Shown here one piece after another: positions 1 through 9,671 of a stretch of 64,000 nt of DNA. Under the pieces are notes generated by a model, which made no database searches, had not been told where the DNA came from, and was given only the letters and a program-made list of their open reading frames with translations. This DNA comes from Leptotrichia wadei (lineage in GTDB: Bacteria; Fusobacteriota; Fusobacteriia; Fusobacteriales; Leptotrichiaceae): NCBI RefSeq assembly GCF_007990545.2, contig NZ_AP019829.2, forward strand, positions 620,001-684,000. Reading direction: 5' to 3'. Positions within the stretch are counted from its first letter, which is position 1. Each line of letters starts with the position of its first letter. A program made the position numbers and the translations under genes.

Positions 1-819
1 TATCCGACAGATTTGTTTGGGAAAAATAGATTTTATAATGAGTTTAATGCTTTTTTGAAGAATATAAAAAAAGGAAAAAAGTATTCATTGCTTTTGGAAG
101 ATAGATTTTATCAAGAAATGCAAGATATAAAAGTTGATCAATTATCAGAAGAGGAAAAAATATTGGAATTGCCAGCATCTTCATTGGATGAATATTACAG
201 ACAGCAGATAATTGCAATGTCAAAAGAAGTTAATTTAACTGAATATGTGGGAACAGATCAGGAATATTTGAATAGACAAATTTATGTTCTTTATGAACTT
301 TTGAATAAAACTGATTTTAATCCAAAAAACGTTTATTCTGAATTAGATAAGGAATTTTTAATTGAAGAATTAAAAAATAACCGTAAGGAAGTTGTAGAAA
401 ACTTTGAAAAATCAAACGTTGAATTTTTTATAAAGGAAACCTATGAAAACTCAGGATTAAATAAATTTAAAGATGATTCAGTATATAAATTTGACAAAGA
501 TATCTTAATTTCTGATAAACTGGAAGATCAGGCTGTATTGCCAGAACTTCAAAGAAACGTTTATTTGACAGGTTTTCCTAATGAAATTATTGAAGAACTT
601 GCAAAAAATCAGTTAAAATTAAAAAGAACACCGTTACTTCTTGAAAATAGCGAATATCATGGGTATACTTATAATGAAAATAATACAGTAGTGTTTATAG
701 GAGGAGAAAAGCCCAAATACTATTATAATGATTATAAAATAAACGTAGTTAAAAAGCCAATAGAAGTACTTAATTTGTTAAAAACAAGTTCAAATTATTA
801 TGTATCAGACTTTTTTTAA
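1..819 (+). CDS. Unrecognised protein, 5' end cut off by the window
   Basis: The reading frame is open from base 1 (it reads Y-P-T-D-L before the first TTG at 13) and ends with TAA at 819. The visible 272 residues are therefore the C-terminal part of a longer protein. The sequence is rich in Lys, Glu, Asn and Tyr, has no evident membrane segment or Walker motif, and ends in Asp-Phe-Phe. I do not recognise a family and assign no function. About 630 bases without a gene separate it from the next operon, so it probably belongs to an upstream unit that ends here. Confidence 0.75.
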   Translation, partial: YPTDLFGKNRFYNEFNAFLKNIKKGKKYSLLLEDRFYQEMQDIKVDQLSEEEKILELPASSLDEYYRQQIIAMSKEVNLTEYVGTDQEYLNRQIYVLYELLNKTDFNPKNVYSELDKEFLIEELKNNRKEVVENFEKSNVEFFIKETYENSGLNKFKDDSVYKFDKDILISDKLEDQAVLPELQRNVYLTGFPNEIIEELAKNQLKLKRTPLLLENSEYHGYTYNENNTVVFIGGEKPKYYYNDYKINVVKKPIEVLNLLKTSSNYYVSDFF

Positions 820-940
820 AATTTTATTTTTGGTATAAAATATAAAATCCTAAATCATTCATCTAAAAGACTTTTTTATTTTAGGTTATTTTTATTAATA
901 ATAGTTTTTTCTTTACTTTTTACTTTTTAACTTTTTTAAC

Positions 941-1303
941 GCAAGGGCATCAAACGCCATGCCCTTGCATCCCCGCTTTACGCAAAACTTTCTTATAAAG
1001 AAAAAAGAAAACTCGCTTTTGAATATAGATAATATTGATAGGTAGAAATTAATTCAATTTAAAATATATTCCAAAAGCTCAAACAGTTCTTTTTTCTTTA
1101 ACGAAATTTTGCTTATCAATTTTTAAGAAGGTTATCTTAACAATTATAATTTTTTCAAAATAATATTTGTAGTCAAATTAAAATTATCGTGATTTTTTGG
1201 AAATAAAATCGACTGTTTGAGTAAAGCGAGTTTCGATTTCGTTTTCAAAAAATGCTTAGACGAGCGGGGGGTTCAAAGGAAATGGCGAATGATTCTCTTT
1301 GAA
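941..1303. repeat. Inverted pair of CGCCAT-loop hairpin repeats in a gene-free stretch
   Basis: The 820-1453 gap holds no gene. It contains a perfect 10-bp stem (GCAAGGGCAT at 941-950, ATGCCCTTGC at 959-968) whose loop ends in CGCC. In opposite orientation there is a second hairpin (TTCAAAG 1272-1278, CTTTGAA 1297-1303) with ATGGCG in its loop, the complement of CGCCAT. The block beside the right hairpin (about 1183-1270) matches, reversed, the block after the hairpin at 6309-6338; both contain the reverse or forward form of CTCGTCTAAGCATTTTTT. This is a dispersed non-coding repeat, here in head-to-head form. Confidence 0.7.
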
Positions 1304-1453
1304 TATTCAAAATAAAAAAATATATAAAAAAGAAGTGATAATTATTTATAAAAATAATTTGAAAATATAAATTTAGAAAAAAGTTTTTGGATGAATGATT
1401 TATGGATAAAAAAATATTGAATAAGGATAAATCTTAGAGAAGCAGGAGGAAAA

Positions 1454-2971
1454 ATGAGCGAATATATTTTGGAAATGAAAAATATACGGAAGGAATTTTT
1501 AGGTGGGAAGATTGTTGCAAATGATGATATTACGCTGAAGGTTAAAAAGGGGGAGATTCATGCGATTGTTGGGGAAAATGGGGCTGGGAAATCTACGCTT
1601 ATGAAGATTTTGAATGGGCTGTATTCTCCGACTTCTGGTGAGATTTTTTACAAGGGGGAGAAAATTGACATTGACAGTCCTACAACTGCGGCAAATTTGG
1701 GAATTGGAATGGTTTATCAGCATTTTATGCTAATTGATACCTTGACAGTTGCCGAAAATATGGTTCTGGGATTTGAGCCTAAAAAAGGTGGAGTATTTTT
1801 TGACTTGAATACTGCTAGAAAGCAGGTCAGGGAAGTTTCTGAAAAATATGGCTTAAACATTGATCCAGATGCAAAAGTGTCGGATCTGTCAGTTGGGATT
1901 CATCAGAGAATTGAGATTTTGAAAATATTATTTAAGGGTGCGGAACTTCTGGTATTTGATGAGCCGAGTGCAGTGCTGACTCCACAGGAAGTGAAGGAAC
2001 TTTATGAAATTATGAGAAATCTTATAAAAGAAGGGAAAACAATTATTTTTATTTCACATAAATTACAGGAAGTGCTTGATTTATCTGATAATATTACAGT
2101 TATTCGACGTGGAAGCGATGTTGGAGAATTGAAAACTAAGGAAGCTACGAAGGAAAAGATTGCCAATCTTATGGTTGGGCGTGTTGTGCTGTTTGAAGTG
2201 AAACGTCCAGATGTGAAATTGGGAAATGTGGTTGTGAAAGTTGATAATTTGACAGTGAAAAGTGGAGGCATCGAGAAAGTTAAGGGTGTTTCGTTTGAAA
2301 TCCGTGAAGGTGAAGTGCTGGGAATAGCTGGAGTGCAGGGGAATGGACAGACTGAACTTATTGAGGCTTTGGCAGGGCTTGCAAAAGTTGACAGCGGAAC
2401 ATATTTTATAGATAATGATGAGCTAGAAAACAAGACGCCAAAACTTATTAAGGAAAAGGGGCTTTCACACATACCTGAAGACAGACACAAAAGAGCGACT
2501 ATTGATGATTTTACAATGGAAGAAAATATGGCCTTGGGACTTCAAGATCAGTATTCTAAGGGAGCATTGCTGGATTATAGCGAAATTGAGAAAAAAACTA
2601 ATGAATATATAGAAAAATATGATATTAGGCCAACAGATGGGAAAATCAAGTTTGGCGGGCTGTCTGGTGGAAATCAGCAGAAAGTCGTAGTAGCAAGGGA
2701 GCTGGAACGTGAAAATAAATTTATTATTGCGGCACAACCTACAAGGGGGGTCGATATTGGTGCAATTGAGATGATTCACAATACAATTTTGAATGAAAAA
2801 ACTCAGAAAAAGGCGATAATGCTTGTTTCGGCTGAGTTATCGGAAATAATGGCGTTAAGTGACAGAATTGCGGTAATGTATTCAGGAAAAATTGTAGGAA
2901 TTTTGGATAGAAAAGATGCAACAACAGAAAAATTAGGAATATTAATGGCAGGAGGGGAAATAAATGATTAA
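1454..2971 (+). CDS. nupO: Nucleoside ABC importer, ATP-binding subunit (NupO/YufO type)
   Basis: This 505-residue protein has two ABC domains in tandem, the arrangement of sugar and BMP-type nucleoside importers. The first domain has Walker A G40-ENGAGKST-48, a LSVG signature followed by Walker B with FDEPS. The second has a degenerate Walker A (GVQGNGQTE, lacking the Lys), the signature LSGGNQQK and AAQPTRGVD instead of a standard DEP box, as is usual for this subfamily. An AGGAGG site precedes the ATG. It overlaps the first permease by 8 bases. Its role would be to energise uptake of nucleosides across the inner membrane. The BMP-family substrate-binding lipoprotein is not adjacent. Substrate is inferred from family only. 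Confidence 0.88.
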   Translation: MSEYILEMKNIRKEFLGGKIVANDDITLKVKKGEIHAIVGENGAGKSTLMKILNGLYSPTSGEIFYKGEKIDIDSPTTAANLGIGMVYQHFMLIDTLTVAENMVLGFEPKKGGVFFDLNTARKQVREVSEKYGLNIDPDAKVSDLSVGIHQRIEILKILFKGAELLVFDEPSAVLTPQEVKELYEIMRNLIKEGKTIIFISHKLQEVLDLSDNITVIRRGSDVGELKTKEATKEKIANLMVGRVVLFEVKRPDVKLGNVVVKVDNLTVKSGGIEKVKGVSFEIREGEVLGIAGVQGNGQTELIEALAGLAKVDSGTYFIDNDELENKTPKLIKEKGLSHIPEDRHKRATIDDFTMEENMALGLQDQYSKGALLDYSEIEKKTNEYIEKYDIRPTDGKIKFGGLSGGNQQKVVVARELERENKFIIAAQPTRGVDIGAIEMIHNTILNEKTQKKAIMLVSAELSEIMALSDRIAVMYSGKIVGILDRKDATTEKLGILMAGGEIND

Positions 2972-4031
2972 AAATAAGATAAAGGATTTTCTACCATCTA
3001 TAATTGCAGTATTAATTGCATTAATTATTGGTGGAATAATAATGATAACAAAGGGTGTAAATCCGTTTACAGCCTACATTGATATGATGCGGGCGGCTTT
3101 TTATCAGCCTTATCCAAGATCTCCGTTATTTAGTGGACTTGCAAATACATTATTTATCGCAACTCCGTTAATATTTTCAGCACTTGCTACAATGGTGGCC
3201 TTTAAAGCGGGATTATTTAATATAGGAATGCAAGGACAGATGATTGCTGGAGGATTAGCTGCGACTTTTTGGGCAATCACATTTAAAAATTATGTTTTCG
3301 GAAATGTGCTTGTTGTAATAATTGTGGCTGTAATTGCTGGATTTTTGTGGGCTGGAATAGCAGGATTTTTACGGGCAAAATTTGGAGTAAGTGAAGTAAT
3401 TAGTACAATTATGTTAAATTATATTATGCTAGAATTACAAAATTTCCTGTTAAATGGGCCTTTAAAGGATCCAGCTTCACAAAATACACAATCTCCACGT
3501 GTTTTTGAAGGGGCAAGATTACCGTTACTTTTTGCAAATGTTACAAGACAAAACTTAAATTTTGGTTTTATAATCGCAATTCTTTTGACAATAGGGATAT
3601 TTTTCTTTTTCAAATATTTCAAAAAAGGATACGAGATAAAAGCAGTTGGACAAAGTGATACAGTTGCTGAAAATGCAGGAATTAATCCAAAATATATCAT
3701 GTTTTTAGCAATGGGAATCGCTGGAGCTTGTGCTGGACTTGGTGGAGCTGAACGTGTTTTAGGAGGAGCTTCAGAATATTCATACACTGAACTTATAATG
3801 GGAGATTACGGATTTACAGGACTTGCGGTAGCACTTCTTGGAAAAAATAATCCATTTGGAATATTAGTTGCGGCAATATTTTATGCGGCACTTGAAGTTG
3901 GGGGACAAATGTTGCAGCAAAGATATCAGATTGATAAGGAAATTGTATTTATTATACAAGCATTAATCATCATTTTTGTAGCATCAGAAAATTTATTTAA
4001 ATTTATGCTTAATAAAAAGAAAGCAGCGTAA
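2964..4031 (+). CDS. nupP: Nucleoside ABC importer permease (NupP type)
   Basis: This 355-residue polytopic membrane protein belongs to the BPD_transp_2 (branched-chain amino acid/ribose/nucleoside) permease family. It has an N-terminal membrane segment near residues 10-30 and a run of further hydrophobic helices, with the conserved region around GLFNIGMQGQ and a later GLGGAERVLGG stretch. The start codon lies inside the end of the ATPase gene, so the two are translationally coupled. It should form the transmembrane channel with the next gene product. Confidence 0.86.
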   Translation: MIKNKIKDFLPSIIAVLIALIIGGIIMITKGVNPFTAYIDMMRAAFYQPYPRSPLFSGLANTLFIATPLIFSALATMVAFKAGLFNIGMQGQMIAGGLAATFWAITFKNYVFGNVLVVIIVAVIAGFLWAGIAGFLRAKFGVSEVISTIMLNYIMLELQNFLLNGPLKDPASQNTQSPRVFEGARLPLLFANVTRQNLNFGFIIAILLTIGIFFFFKYFKKGYEIKAVGQSDTVAENAGINPKYIMFLAMGIAGACAGLGGAERVLGGASEYSYTELIMGDYGFTGLAVALLGKNNPFGILVAAIFYAALEVGGQMLQQRYQIDKEIVFIIQALIIIFVASENLFKFMLNKKKAA

Positions 4032-4076
4032 ATTGGTTATCAAATAAAAAATATTAAGTCAGAAAGGAAAATTAAA

Positions 4077-4943
4077 ATGATTATAAAGCAAATATTCGAT
4101 TTAATACAGCAAACAATAGTAATAGCACCTCCAATTCTTATAACAGCCGTAGGAGCGTGTATTTCTGAAAAAAGTGGAGTCATTAATATTGGACTAGAAG
4201 GAATTATGCTGAGTTCAGCATTTGCAACGGCAGTTGTCAATATTGCCACAGGAAATCCATATTTAGGGATAATTTTTGGAGTAATAGTAGGAATCTTAAT
4301 TTCACTAATTCACGCAGTAATCAGTATTAACCTGAAAGGAAATCAAATTATAAGCGGAGTTGCAATTAATCTATTCGCAGCAGCAACAACATCATACCTA
4401 ATAAAAGCCATTTACAAAACAGCTGGAAATACTCCATTAGCAAAATCATTGGCAAACCGTCCATTAATGATAATTGTAATCTACGGAATCGCAATCGCAA
4501 TGTATTTCTTCTTATATAAAACAGTTTTAGGTTTAAGAATCCGTTCAGTTGGAGAACATCCGCTAGCAGCCGACACGGTAGGAATAAGCGTTTACAAAAC
4601 AAGATATATAAGCGTACTTATATCAGGAGCATTGGGAGGACTGGGAGGAGCTTATCTTACAGCAGTCCTACTCCCAGCCTTTTCAAATAACATGTCAGCA
4701 GGACGTGGATATATCGCAATGGCTGCAATGATCTTTGGAAAATGGAATCCGCTAGGAGCAATCTTGGCAAGTCTATTATTCGCTTTTGGACAAGCATTTG
4801 CCGACGTTTCCAAAACAATAGGACTTCCAATATCTCAGCAATTTTTGACAATGATACCATATATTTTGACTTTGTTGGCATTAGTTGGATTTGTAGGAAA
4901 ATCGAAAGCGCCGAAGGCTTCGGGATTGCCGTATGAAAAATAA
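4077..4943 (+). CDS. nupQ: Nucleoside ABC importer permease (NupQ type)
   Basis: This 288-residue permease of the same BPD_transp_2 family is the shorter second subunit expected in a BMP-type importer. The family feature SGVINIGLEGIML is present near residues 33-45, and a Gly-rich GALGGLGGAYL segment near residue 185. It starts 45 bases after nupP with an AGAAAGGAAAAT ribosome site. With the two preceding genes it makes a complete membrane and ATPase core; the binding protein must be encoded elsewhere. Confidence 0.86.
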   Translation: MIIKQIFDLIQQTIVIAPPILITAVGACISEKSGVINIGLEGIMLSSAFATAVVNIATGNPYLGIIFGVIVGILISLIHAVISINLKGNQIISGVAINLFAAATTSYLIKAIYKTAGNTPLAKSLANRPLMIIVIYGIAIAMYFFLYKTVLGLRIRSVGEHPLAADTVGISVYKTRYISVLISGALGGLGGAYLTAVLLPAFSNNMSAGRGYIAMAAMIFGKWNPLGAILASLLFAFGQAFADVSKTIGLPISQQFLTMIPYILTLLALVGFVGKSKAPKASGLPYEK

Positions 4944-4971
4944 AATTAAATGATTTAAAAGAGGAATAAAA

Positions 4972-5727
4972 ATGATAAAATCTTATCAAGAAATAAATGC
5001 AGAAACAATTGACCGATGGGTTGAAGAAGGCTGGGAATGGGGACAGCCAATTAGCCATGAAACTTATTTAAATGCTAAGAATGGTAATTGGAATGTTCTC
5101 CTAACACCAACAAATCCTGTACCACACGAGTGGTTTGGAAATATAAAAGATAAAAAAATATTAGGACTGGCTTCTGGTGGTGGACAGCAAATGCCTATAT
5201 TTAGTGCTTTAGGGGCAAACTGTACTGTTTTGGATTATTCAGATAAACAGCTGGAAGCTGAAAAAATGGTTGCAGAACGTGAAAAATATGAAATAGAAAT
5301 TATCAAAGCCGATATGACAAAAAAATTGCCATTTGCAGATAACAGTTTTGACATAATTTTTCATCCAGTAAGCAACTGCTATATTGAAAAAGTTGAGCCA
5401 GTATTTAAAGAATGTTACCGAATCTTGAAAAAAGGTGGAATTTTATTGTGTGGCCTGGATATTGGGACAAATTATACTGTAGATGAAAAGGAAGAAAAAA
5501 TCATCAATAGTCTTCCATTCAACCCATTAGTCAATGAAGAGCAAAGAACACAGCTGGAAGAACAGGACTGTGGAATTCAATTTTCCCATACAATATCAGA
5601 ACAGATAGGTGGACAGTTGAAAGCTGGATTTAGATTAACAGATATTTATGATGATACAAATGGATTTGGAAGGTTGCATGAACTTAATATTGCAAGTTTT
5701 GTGGCGACAAGAGCAATAAAAGAATAA
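4972..5727 (+). CDS. Class I SAM-dependent methyltransferase of unknown substrate
   Basis: The 251-residue protein has a Methyltransf_11-like core: a glycine-rich SAM loop LGLASGGGQQ near residues 62-71, an acidic end of strand 2 (VLDYSD), and the post-motif region LPFADNSFDIIFHPVS near 118-133, followed by ECYRILKKGG, typical of ubiE-like enzymes. It starts 28 bases after nupQ behind an AAGAGGAATAAAA site, so it may be cotranscribed with the importer, but no functional link is evident. The substrate cannot be predicted from sequence. Confidence 0.8.
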   Translation: MIKSYQEINAETIDRWVEEGWEWGQPISHETYLNAKNGNWNVLLTPTNPVPHEWFGNIKDKKILGLASGGGQQMPIFSALGANCTVLDYSDKQLEAEKMVAEREKYEIEIIKADMTKKLPFADNSFDIIFHPVSNCYIEKVEPVFKECYRILKKGGILLCGLDIGTNYTVDEKEEKIINSLPFNPLVNEEQRTQLEEQDCGIQFSHTISEQIGGQLKAGFRLTDIYDDTNGFGRLHELNIASFVATRAIKE

Positions 5728-5749
5728 AAACATAAAAGGAATATTTAAT

Positions 5750-6148
5750 ATGAGAAAAATAATTTTTATATTTGTGGTATTTTCTTTAGTTTCTTTTTCA
5801 AAGGATTTGGAAATAAAAACAGTCAAATTTTTTAGTGCGTGTGGGGAAAATGATAATGAACATTTAAAAATACTGGAAAATGAACAAGGAAAAATGAATG
5901 AAATATATAATAAATTAATTCAGAAATTTAATAAAAATGGAAGGCATCACTCTAAATTGAAGCAAAAGTTAATTAATTCTCAAGAAATATGGATAAAATA
6001 TTCAGATGAAGAAATGAGAAATTATGGAATGTATAGAAATTGGTATAATCTATGCGTTAGAGAAAAATCTGAAACAAGAGAACAGATTAATTTAATACAA
6101 CAAAGAATATTAGAATTAACAAATGAATATAAAAAATATTTAGATTAA
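5750..6148 (+). CDS. LprI/DUF1311-like secreted small protein
   Basis: A 132-residue protein with an N-terminal signal peptide (about residues 1-17, a hydrophobic stretch then Ser-Phe-Ser). The rest resembles the LprI/DUF1311 family: MNEIYNKLIQKF, LKQKLINSQEIWIKYSDEE and a C-terminal helix. Family members are periplasmic or lipid-anchored and some inhibit lysozyme. This copy keeps two Cys in the mature part and has no lipobox, so it is probably soluble in the periplasm. It lies 22 bases after the methyltransferase gene and is followed by a terminator, so it ends the operon. Inhibition of lysozyme is only a family-based guess. Confidence 0.65.
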   Translation: MRKIIFIFVVFSLVSFSKDLEIKTVKFFSACGENDNEHLKILENEQGKMNEIYNKLIQKFNKNGRHHSKLKQKLINSQEIWIKYSDEEMRNYGMYRNWYNLCVREKSETREQINLIQQRILELTNEYKKYLD

Positions 6149-6166
6149 AATAATAATTGAAAAAAT

Positions 6167-6210
6167 CTGTTTCATAGATTGTAAAAAAAATTTGTGAAAC
6201 AGGCTTTTTT
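6167..6210 (+). terminator. Intrinsic terminator after the LprI-like gene
   Basis: CTGTTTCA (6167-6174) pairs perfectly with TGAAACAG (6195-6202) and is followed by GGCTTTTTT. It closes the nup-methyltransferase-LprI unit. Confidence 0.8.
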
Positions 6211-6308
6211 ATCTTTAAAACAGTAAAAAATTTATTTTAAAGTTTATAAAATAGTGGTTATTAATGAATGTTTTTTCTGTAATTTATATGTTTTTTCTTT
6301 TTTATAAA

Positions 6309-6445
6309 GCAAAGGGGAACAGTCGCCATCCCCTTTGCAAACCCGGCTCGTCTAAGCATTTTTTTGAAATAAAAATGAAACTCGCTACGTAAAACTTCGC
6401 TCAAACAATCATTTTCATTCCAAAAAAATCACGACAATTTTAATT
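6309..6445 (+). repeat. CGCCAT-loop hairpin repeat, second location
   Basis: A perfect 10-bp stem, GCAAAGGGGA (6309-6318) with TCCCCTTTGC (6329-6338), has a loop ending in CGCCA. It is followed by a block (about 6339-6445) that matches, in reverse, 1183-1270. The stem sequence differs from the copy at 941-968 on both arms in a compensating way, while the CGCCAT loop is kept. No coding frame is seen in 6211-6608. Confidence 0.72.
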
Positions 6446-6608
6446 TAATTATAAAAAGTAAACTAACTAAAATAAATAAAGAAAAATTTAAATACTATAG
6501 AAAATACTTATTAATTATTTCATAAACTTTAAAAGTAAAAATTTAAATTTAAAATAAAAAAATAAAATGGAATTGGTTTATTGAGGGAAATTTTAGGAGA
6601 GAGGAACA

Positions 6609-9455
6609 TTGAAGAAAATGAAAGACAACAAAATAAAGATTACTGGAGCTAGAGAGCATAATTTACAAAATATTGATATTGAGATTCCAAAGAATGAACT
6701 GGTTGTAATTACTGGGGTTTCAGGAAGTGGGAAGTCTTCGCTTGCGTTTGATACGATTTATTCAGAAGGGCAGAGAAGGTATGTTGAGAGCTTGTCGGCT
6801 TATGCGAGAATGTTTATTGGACAGATGAAGAAACCAGAATTAGATAGTATTGAAGGGCTTTCTCCTGCGATTTCGATTGAACAGAAAAGTGTGTCAAAAA
6901 ATCCTCGTTCGACTGTTGGTACAACTACTGAAATTTATGACTATATGAGGCTTTTGTGGGCACATATTGGAGAGGCACATTGTCCGATTTGTCATAGAAA
7001 AGTGGAAAAACAGTCGATTCAGGAAATTGTCGATAATTTGATGAGTTCTAGGAAAGAAAAGGATAAAATGATAATTTTGTCGCCAGTTGTGATTGATAAA
7101 AAGGGGACTCATAAAAATTTGTTTTTGAATTTGCAGAAAAGAGGGTTTCAAAGAGTTCGAGTGAATGGCGATATTCTTGATTTGAGTGATGAAATTGTTT
7201 TGGATAAGAATAAAAGGCATCATATTGAAGTTGTTGTTGATAGGGTTGTGTTTAAGGCGGATAATAAGGAATTTTTGAGTCGATTGACGGAGGCGATTGA
7301 AACTGCGAGCGAGCTTTCTGATGGGAAAATAATTGTGAATATTAATGGAGAAGATAACAAATTTAGTGAGAATTTTTCTTGTCCAGAACATCCAGATGTT
7401 ATGTTTCCAGATGTCGTGCCAAGACTTTTTTCGTTTAATGCACCTTATGGAGCTTGTGAAGTTTGTAATGGGCTTGGTTCAAGATTGGAAGTTGACGAAA
7501 ATAAATTAATTGTTGATGAGAATTTGTCGATTAATGAAGGTGGGATAATTTTTCCAGGAGCGACGACTAAAAAGGGTTGGAACTGGGATTTATTCATAGC
7601 GATGGCTAAGGCACATAAAATCGACTTGGATAAAAAGGTGTCTGAATTGACTCGAAAAGAGAAGGATATAATTTTTTATGGAAGTAATAAGAAATTTAAG
7701 TTTTCTTGGAGCGGAGATAGTTTTAGTTATAATGGAAATAGGGATTTTGAGGGAATTGTGAATGGTATTGAGCGTCGATATAGAGAAACTGCTTCGGAGT
7801 CGGCAAAGGAAGAGATGGAAGCCAAATATATGACAGAGAGAACTTGTAAAACTTGTCACGGGAAACGGCTTAAAGATGTTGTACTGGCGATAACGGTTAA
7901 TGATAAGAGTATTATTGACTTGACTGAAGTGAGTGTTGTTGATGCACTTGATTTTTATGAAAAAATTCAGCTTACGGAAAAACAAATGCAGATTGCAGCT
8001 GAAATTTTGAAGGAAATAAAAGAACGGCTAAAATTTATGATAAATGTTGGGCTTGATTACTTGAGTCTTGCTAGAATGACGAAAACGCTGTCTGGTGGGG
8101 AATCGCAGAGAATTAGACTTGCGACTCAAATTGGAAGTAGGCTTACTGGCGTGATTTATGTGCTTGATGAGCCGAGTATTGGACTTCATCAGCGGGATAA
8201 TGACAAGTTACTTGCGACTTTGAAGGATTTGCGTGACATCGGGAATAGCTTGATAGTTGTAGAGCATGATGAGGATACGATGAGAGAAGCGGATTATTTA
8301 ATTGACATAGGTCCAGGTGCTGGAATTAATGGAGGAAAGGTTGTAGCACAAGGAACGCCAAAACAAGTTATGAGAAACAAAAAATCATTGACAGCACAAT
8401 ATTTGAACGGAAAAATTAAAATTGAAGTGCCTGAAAAAAGAAGAAAAGCGACTAAAGAAATTGTTTTGAAAAATGCAAAAGGAAATAATTTGAAAAATGT
8501 GACAGCACATATTCCACTTGAAGTTTTAACGGTTGTAACGGGGGTTTCAGGAAGTGGGAAGTCGACATTGATTAATCAGACATTGTTTCCGGAGCTTCAC
8601 AACAGGCTAAATAAAGGGAAATTGTATCCACTTGAAAATGGTGGAATCGATGGGCTTGAAAACTTGGAAAAAGTGATTGACATTGACCAGTCGCCGATTG
8701 GGAGAACTCCAAGATCAAATACTGCGACATATACTAAAATTTTTGATGATATTCGTGATTTATTTTCACAGACAAACGATGCGAAAGTGCGTGGATATTC
8801 GAAAGGAAGATTTTCATTTAATGTAAAAGGTGGACGATGTGAAGCGTGTAGCGGTGCTGGAATTAATAAAATTGAAATGAATTTCTTACCAGATGTTTAT
8901 GTGGAATGTGAAGTTTGTAAAGGAAAACGATACAATCGAGAAACATTAGAAGTTCAGTACAAAGGAAAAAGTATCGCAGATGTGCTAGAAATGACAGTTG
9001 AAGAAGCATACGAATTTTTTAAAAATATTCCATCACTTGAGAGAAAATTGCAAACATTGATGGATGTAGGAATGAATTACATTCAATTAGGACAACCTGC
9101 GACAACTCTTTCAGGAGGGGAAGCTCAACGTATAAAACTTGCAACTGAATTATCAAAAATGTCAAGAGGAAAAACTATTTACATTTTGGACGAACCTACG
9201 ACAGGGCTTCACTTTGAAGATATCAGAAAATTATTAGAAGTGTTAAACAGATTGGTTGATAAAGGGAATACAGTCTTAGTAATTGAGCATAATCTGGATG
9301 TAATTAAGGTTGCGGACCACATTATCGATATAGGGCCTGAAGGTGGTTACAAAGGTGGACAGATTATTGCAGAAGGAACGCCTGAGGAAATTGCTAAAAA
9401 TAAAAAATCTTGGACAGGAAAATTTTTGAAAAAATATTTGAAAAAAGATTATTGA
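6609..9455 (+). CDS. uvrA: Excinuclease ABC subunit A
   Basis: A 948-residue UvrA of normal length. It is the damage-recognition ATPase of nucleotide excision repair, working as a dimer with UvrB in the cytoplasm. Two ABC modules are present: Walker A GVSGSGKSS near residue 36 and GVSGSGKST near residue 645, signatures LSGGESQR and LSGGEAQR, and Walker B LDEPSIGLH and LDEPTTGLH. Zinc-binding cysteine pairs (CPICHRK, CEVCNG with CKTCHG, CEACSG with CEVCKG) are intact. The start is TTG at 6609, nine bases after AGGAG; an in-frame ATG at 6618 is the alternative. It is a single-gene unit here. Confidence 0.97.
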   Translation: MKKMKDNKIKITGAREHNLQNIDIEIPKNELVVITGVSGSGKSSLAFDTIYSEGQRRYVESLSAYARMFIGQMKKPELDSIEGLSPAISIEQKSVSKNPRSTVGTTTEIYDYMRLLWAHIGEAHCPICHRKVEKQSIQEIVDNLMSSRKEKDKMIILSPVVIDKKGTHKNLFLNLQKRGFQRVRVNGDILDLSDEIVLDKNKRHHIEVVVDRVVFKADNKEFLSRLTEAIETASELSDGKIIVNINGEDNKFSENFSCPEHPDVMFPDVVPRLFSFNAPYGACEVCNGLGSRLEVDENKLIVDENLSINEGGIIFPGATTKKGWNWDLFIAMAKAHKIDLDKKVSELTRKEKDIIFYGSNKKFKFSWSGDSFSYNGNRDFEGIVNGIERRYRETASESAKEEMEAKYMTERTCKTCHGKRLKDVVLAITVNDKSIIDLTEVSVVDALDFYEKIQLTEKQMQIAAEILKEIKERLKFMINVGLDYLSLARMTKTLSGGESQRIRLATQIGSRLTGVIYVLDEPSIGLHQRDNDKLLATLKDLRDIGNSLIVVEHDEDTMREADYLIDIGPGAGINGGKVVAQGTPKQVMRNKKSLTAQYLNGKIKIEVPEKRRKATKEIVLKNAKGNNLKNVTAHIPLEVLTVVTGVSGSGKSTLINQTLFPELHNRLNKGKLYPLENGGIDGLENLEKVIDIDQSPIGRTPRSNTATYTKIFDDIRDLFSQTNDAKVRGYSKGRFSFNVKGGRCEACSGAGINKIEMNFLPDVYVECEVCKGKRYNRETLEVQYKGKSIADVLEMTVEEAYEFFKNIPSLERKLQTLMDVGMNYIQLGQPATTLSGGEAQRIKLATELSKMSRGKTIYILDEPTTGLHFEDIRKLLEVLNRLVDKGNTVLVIEHNLDVIKVADHIIDIGPEGGYKGGQIIAEGTPEEIAKNKKSWTGKFLKKYLKKDY

Positions 9456-9671
9456 TGGAATTTTGTAGCAAGTGATAACAGTAAATTTTAGCAAATGGTC
9501 AGTAAATAAAATAAAATTTTGGGGTTAAAAGATAAAACTAATTTTAAAAATATGAAATAATAAATAATATTTTGTATGATTAGTTAAAGTAGATTTAGTT
9601 ATAAAAGTTTAAAAATATTGTATTAATGGACTTTTAAAACTAATTGTAAAAAGAAGAAAAGGAGAATGAGA

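Noticed and set aside
2002-2490. 162-codon antisense ORF inside nupO, and similar long antisense ORFs in uvrA, the SNF2 gene, argB and gltB
   Set aside because: They lie opposite clearly conserved genes, have no ribosome sites and odd composition; they are shadows of codon bias.
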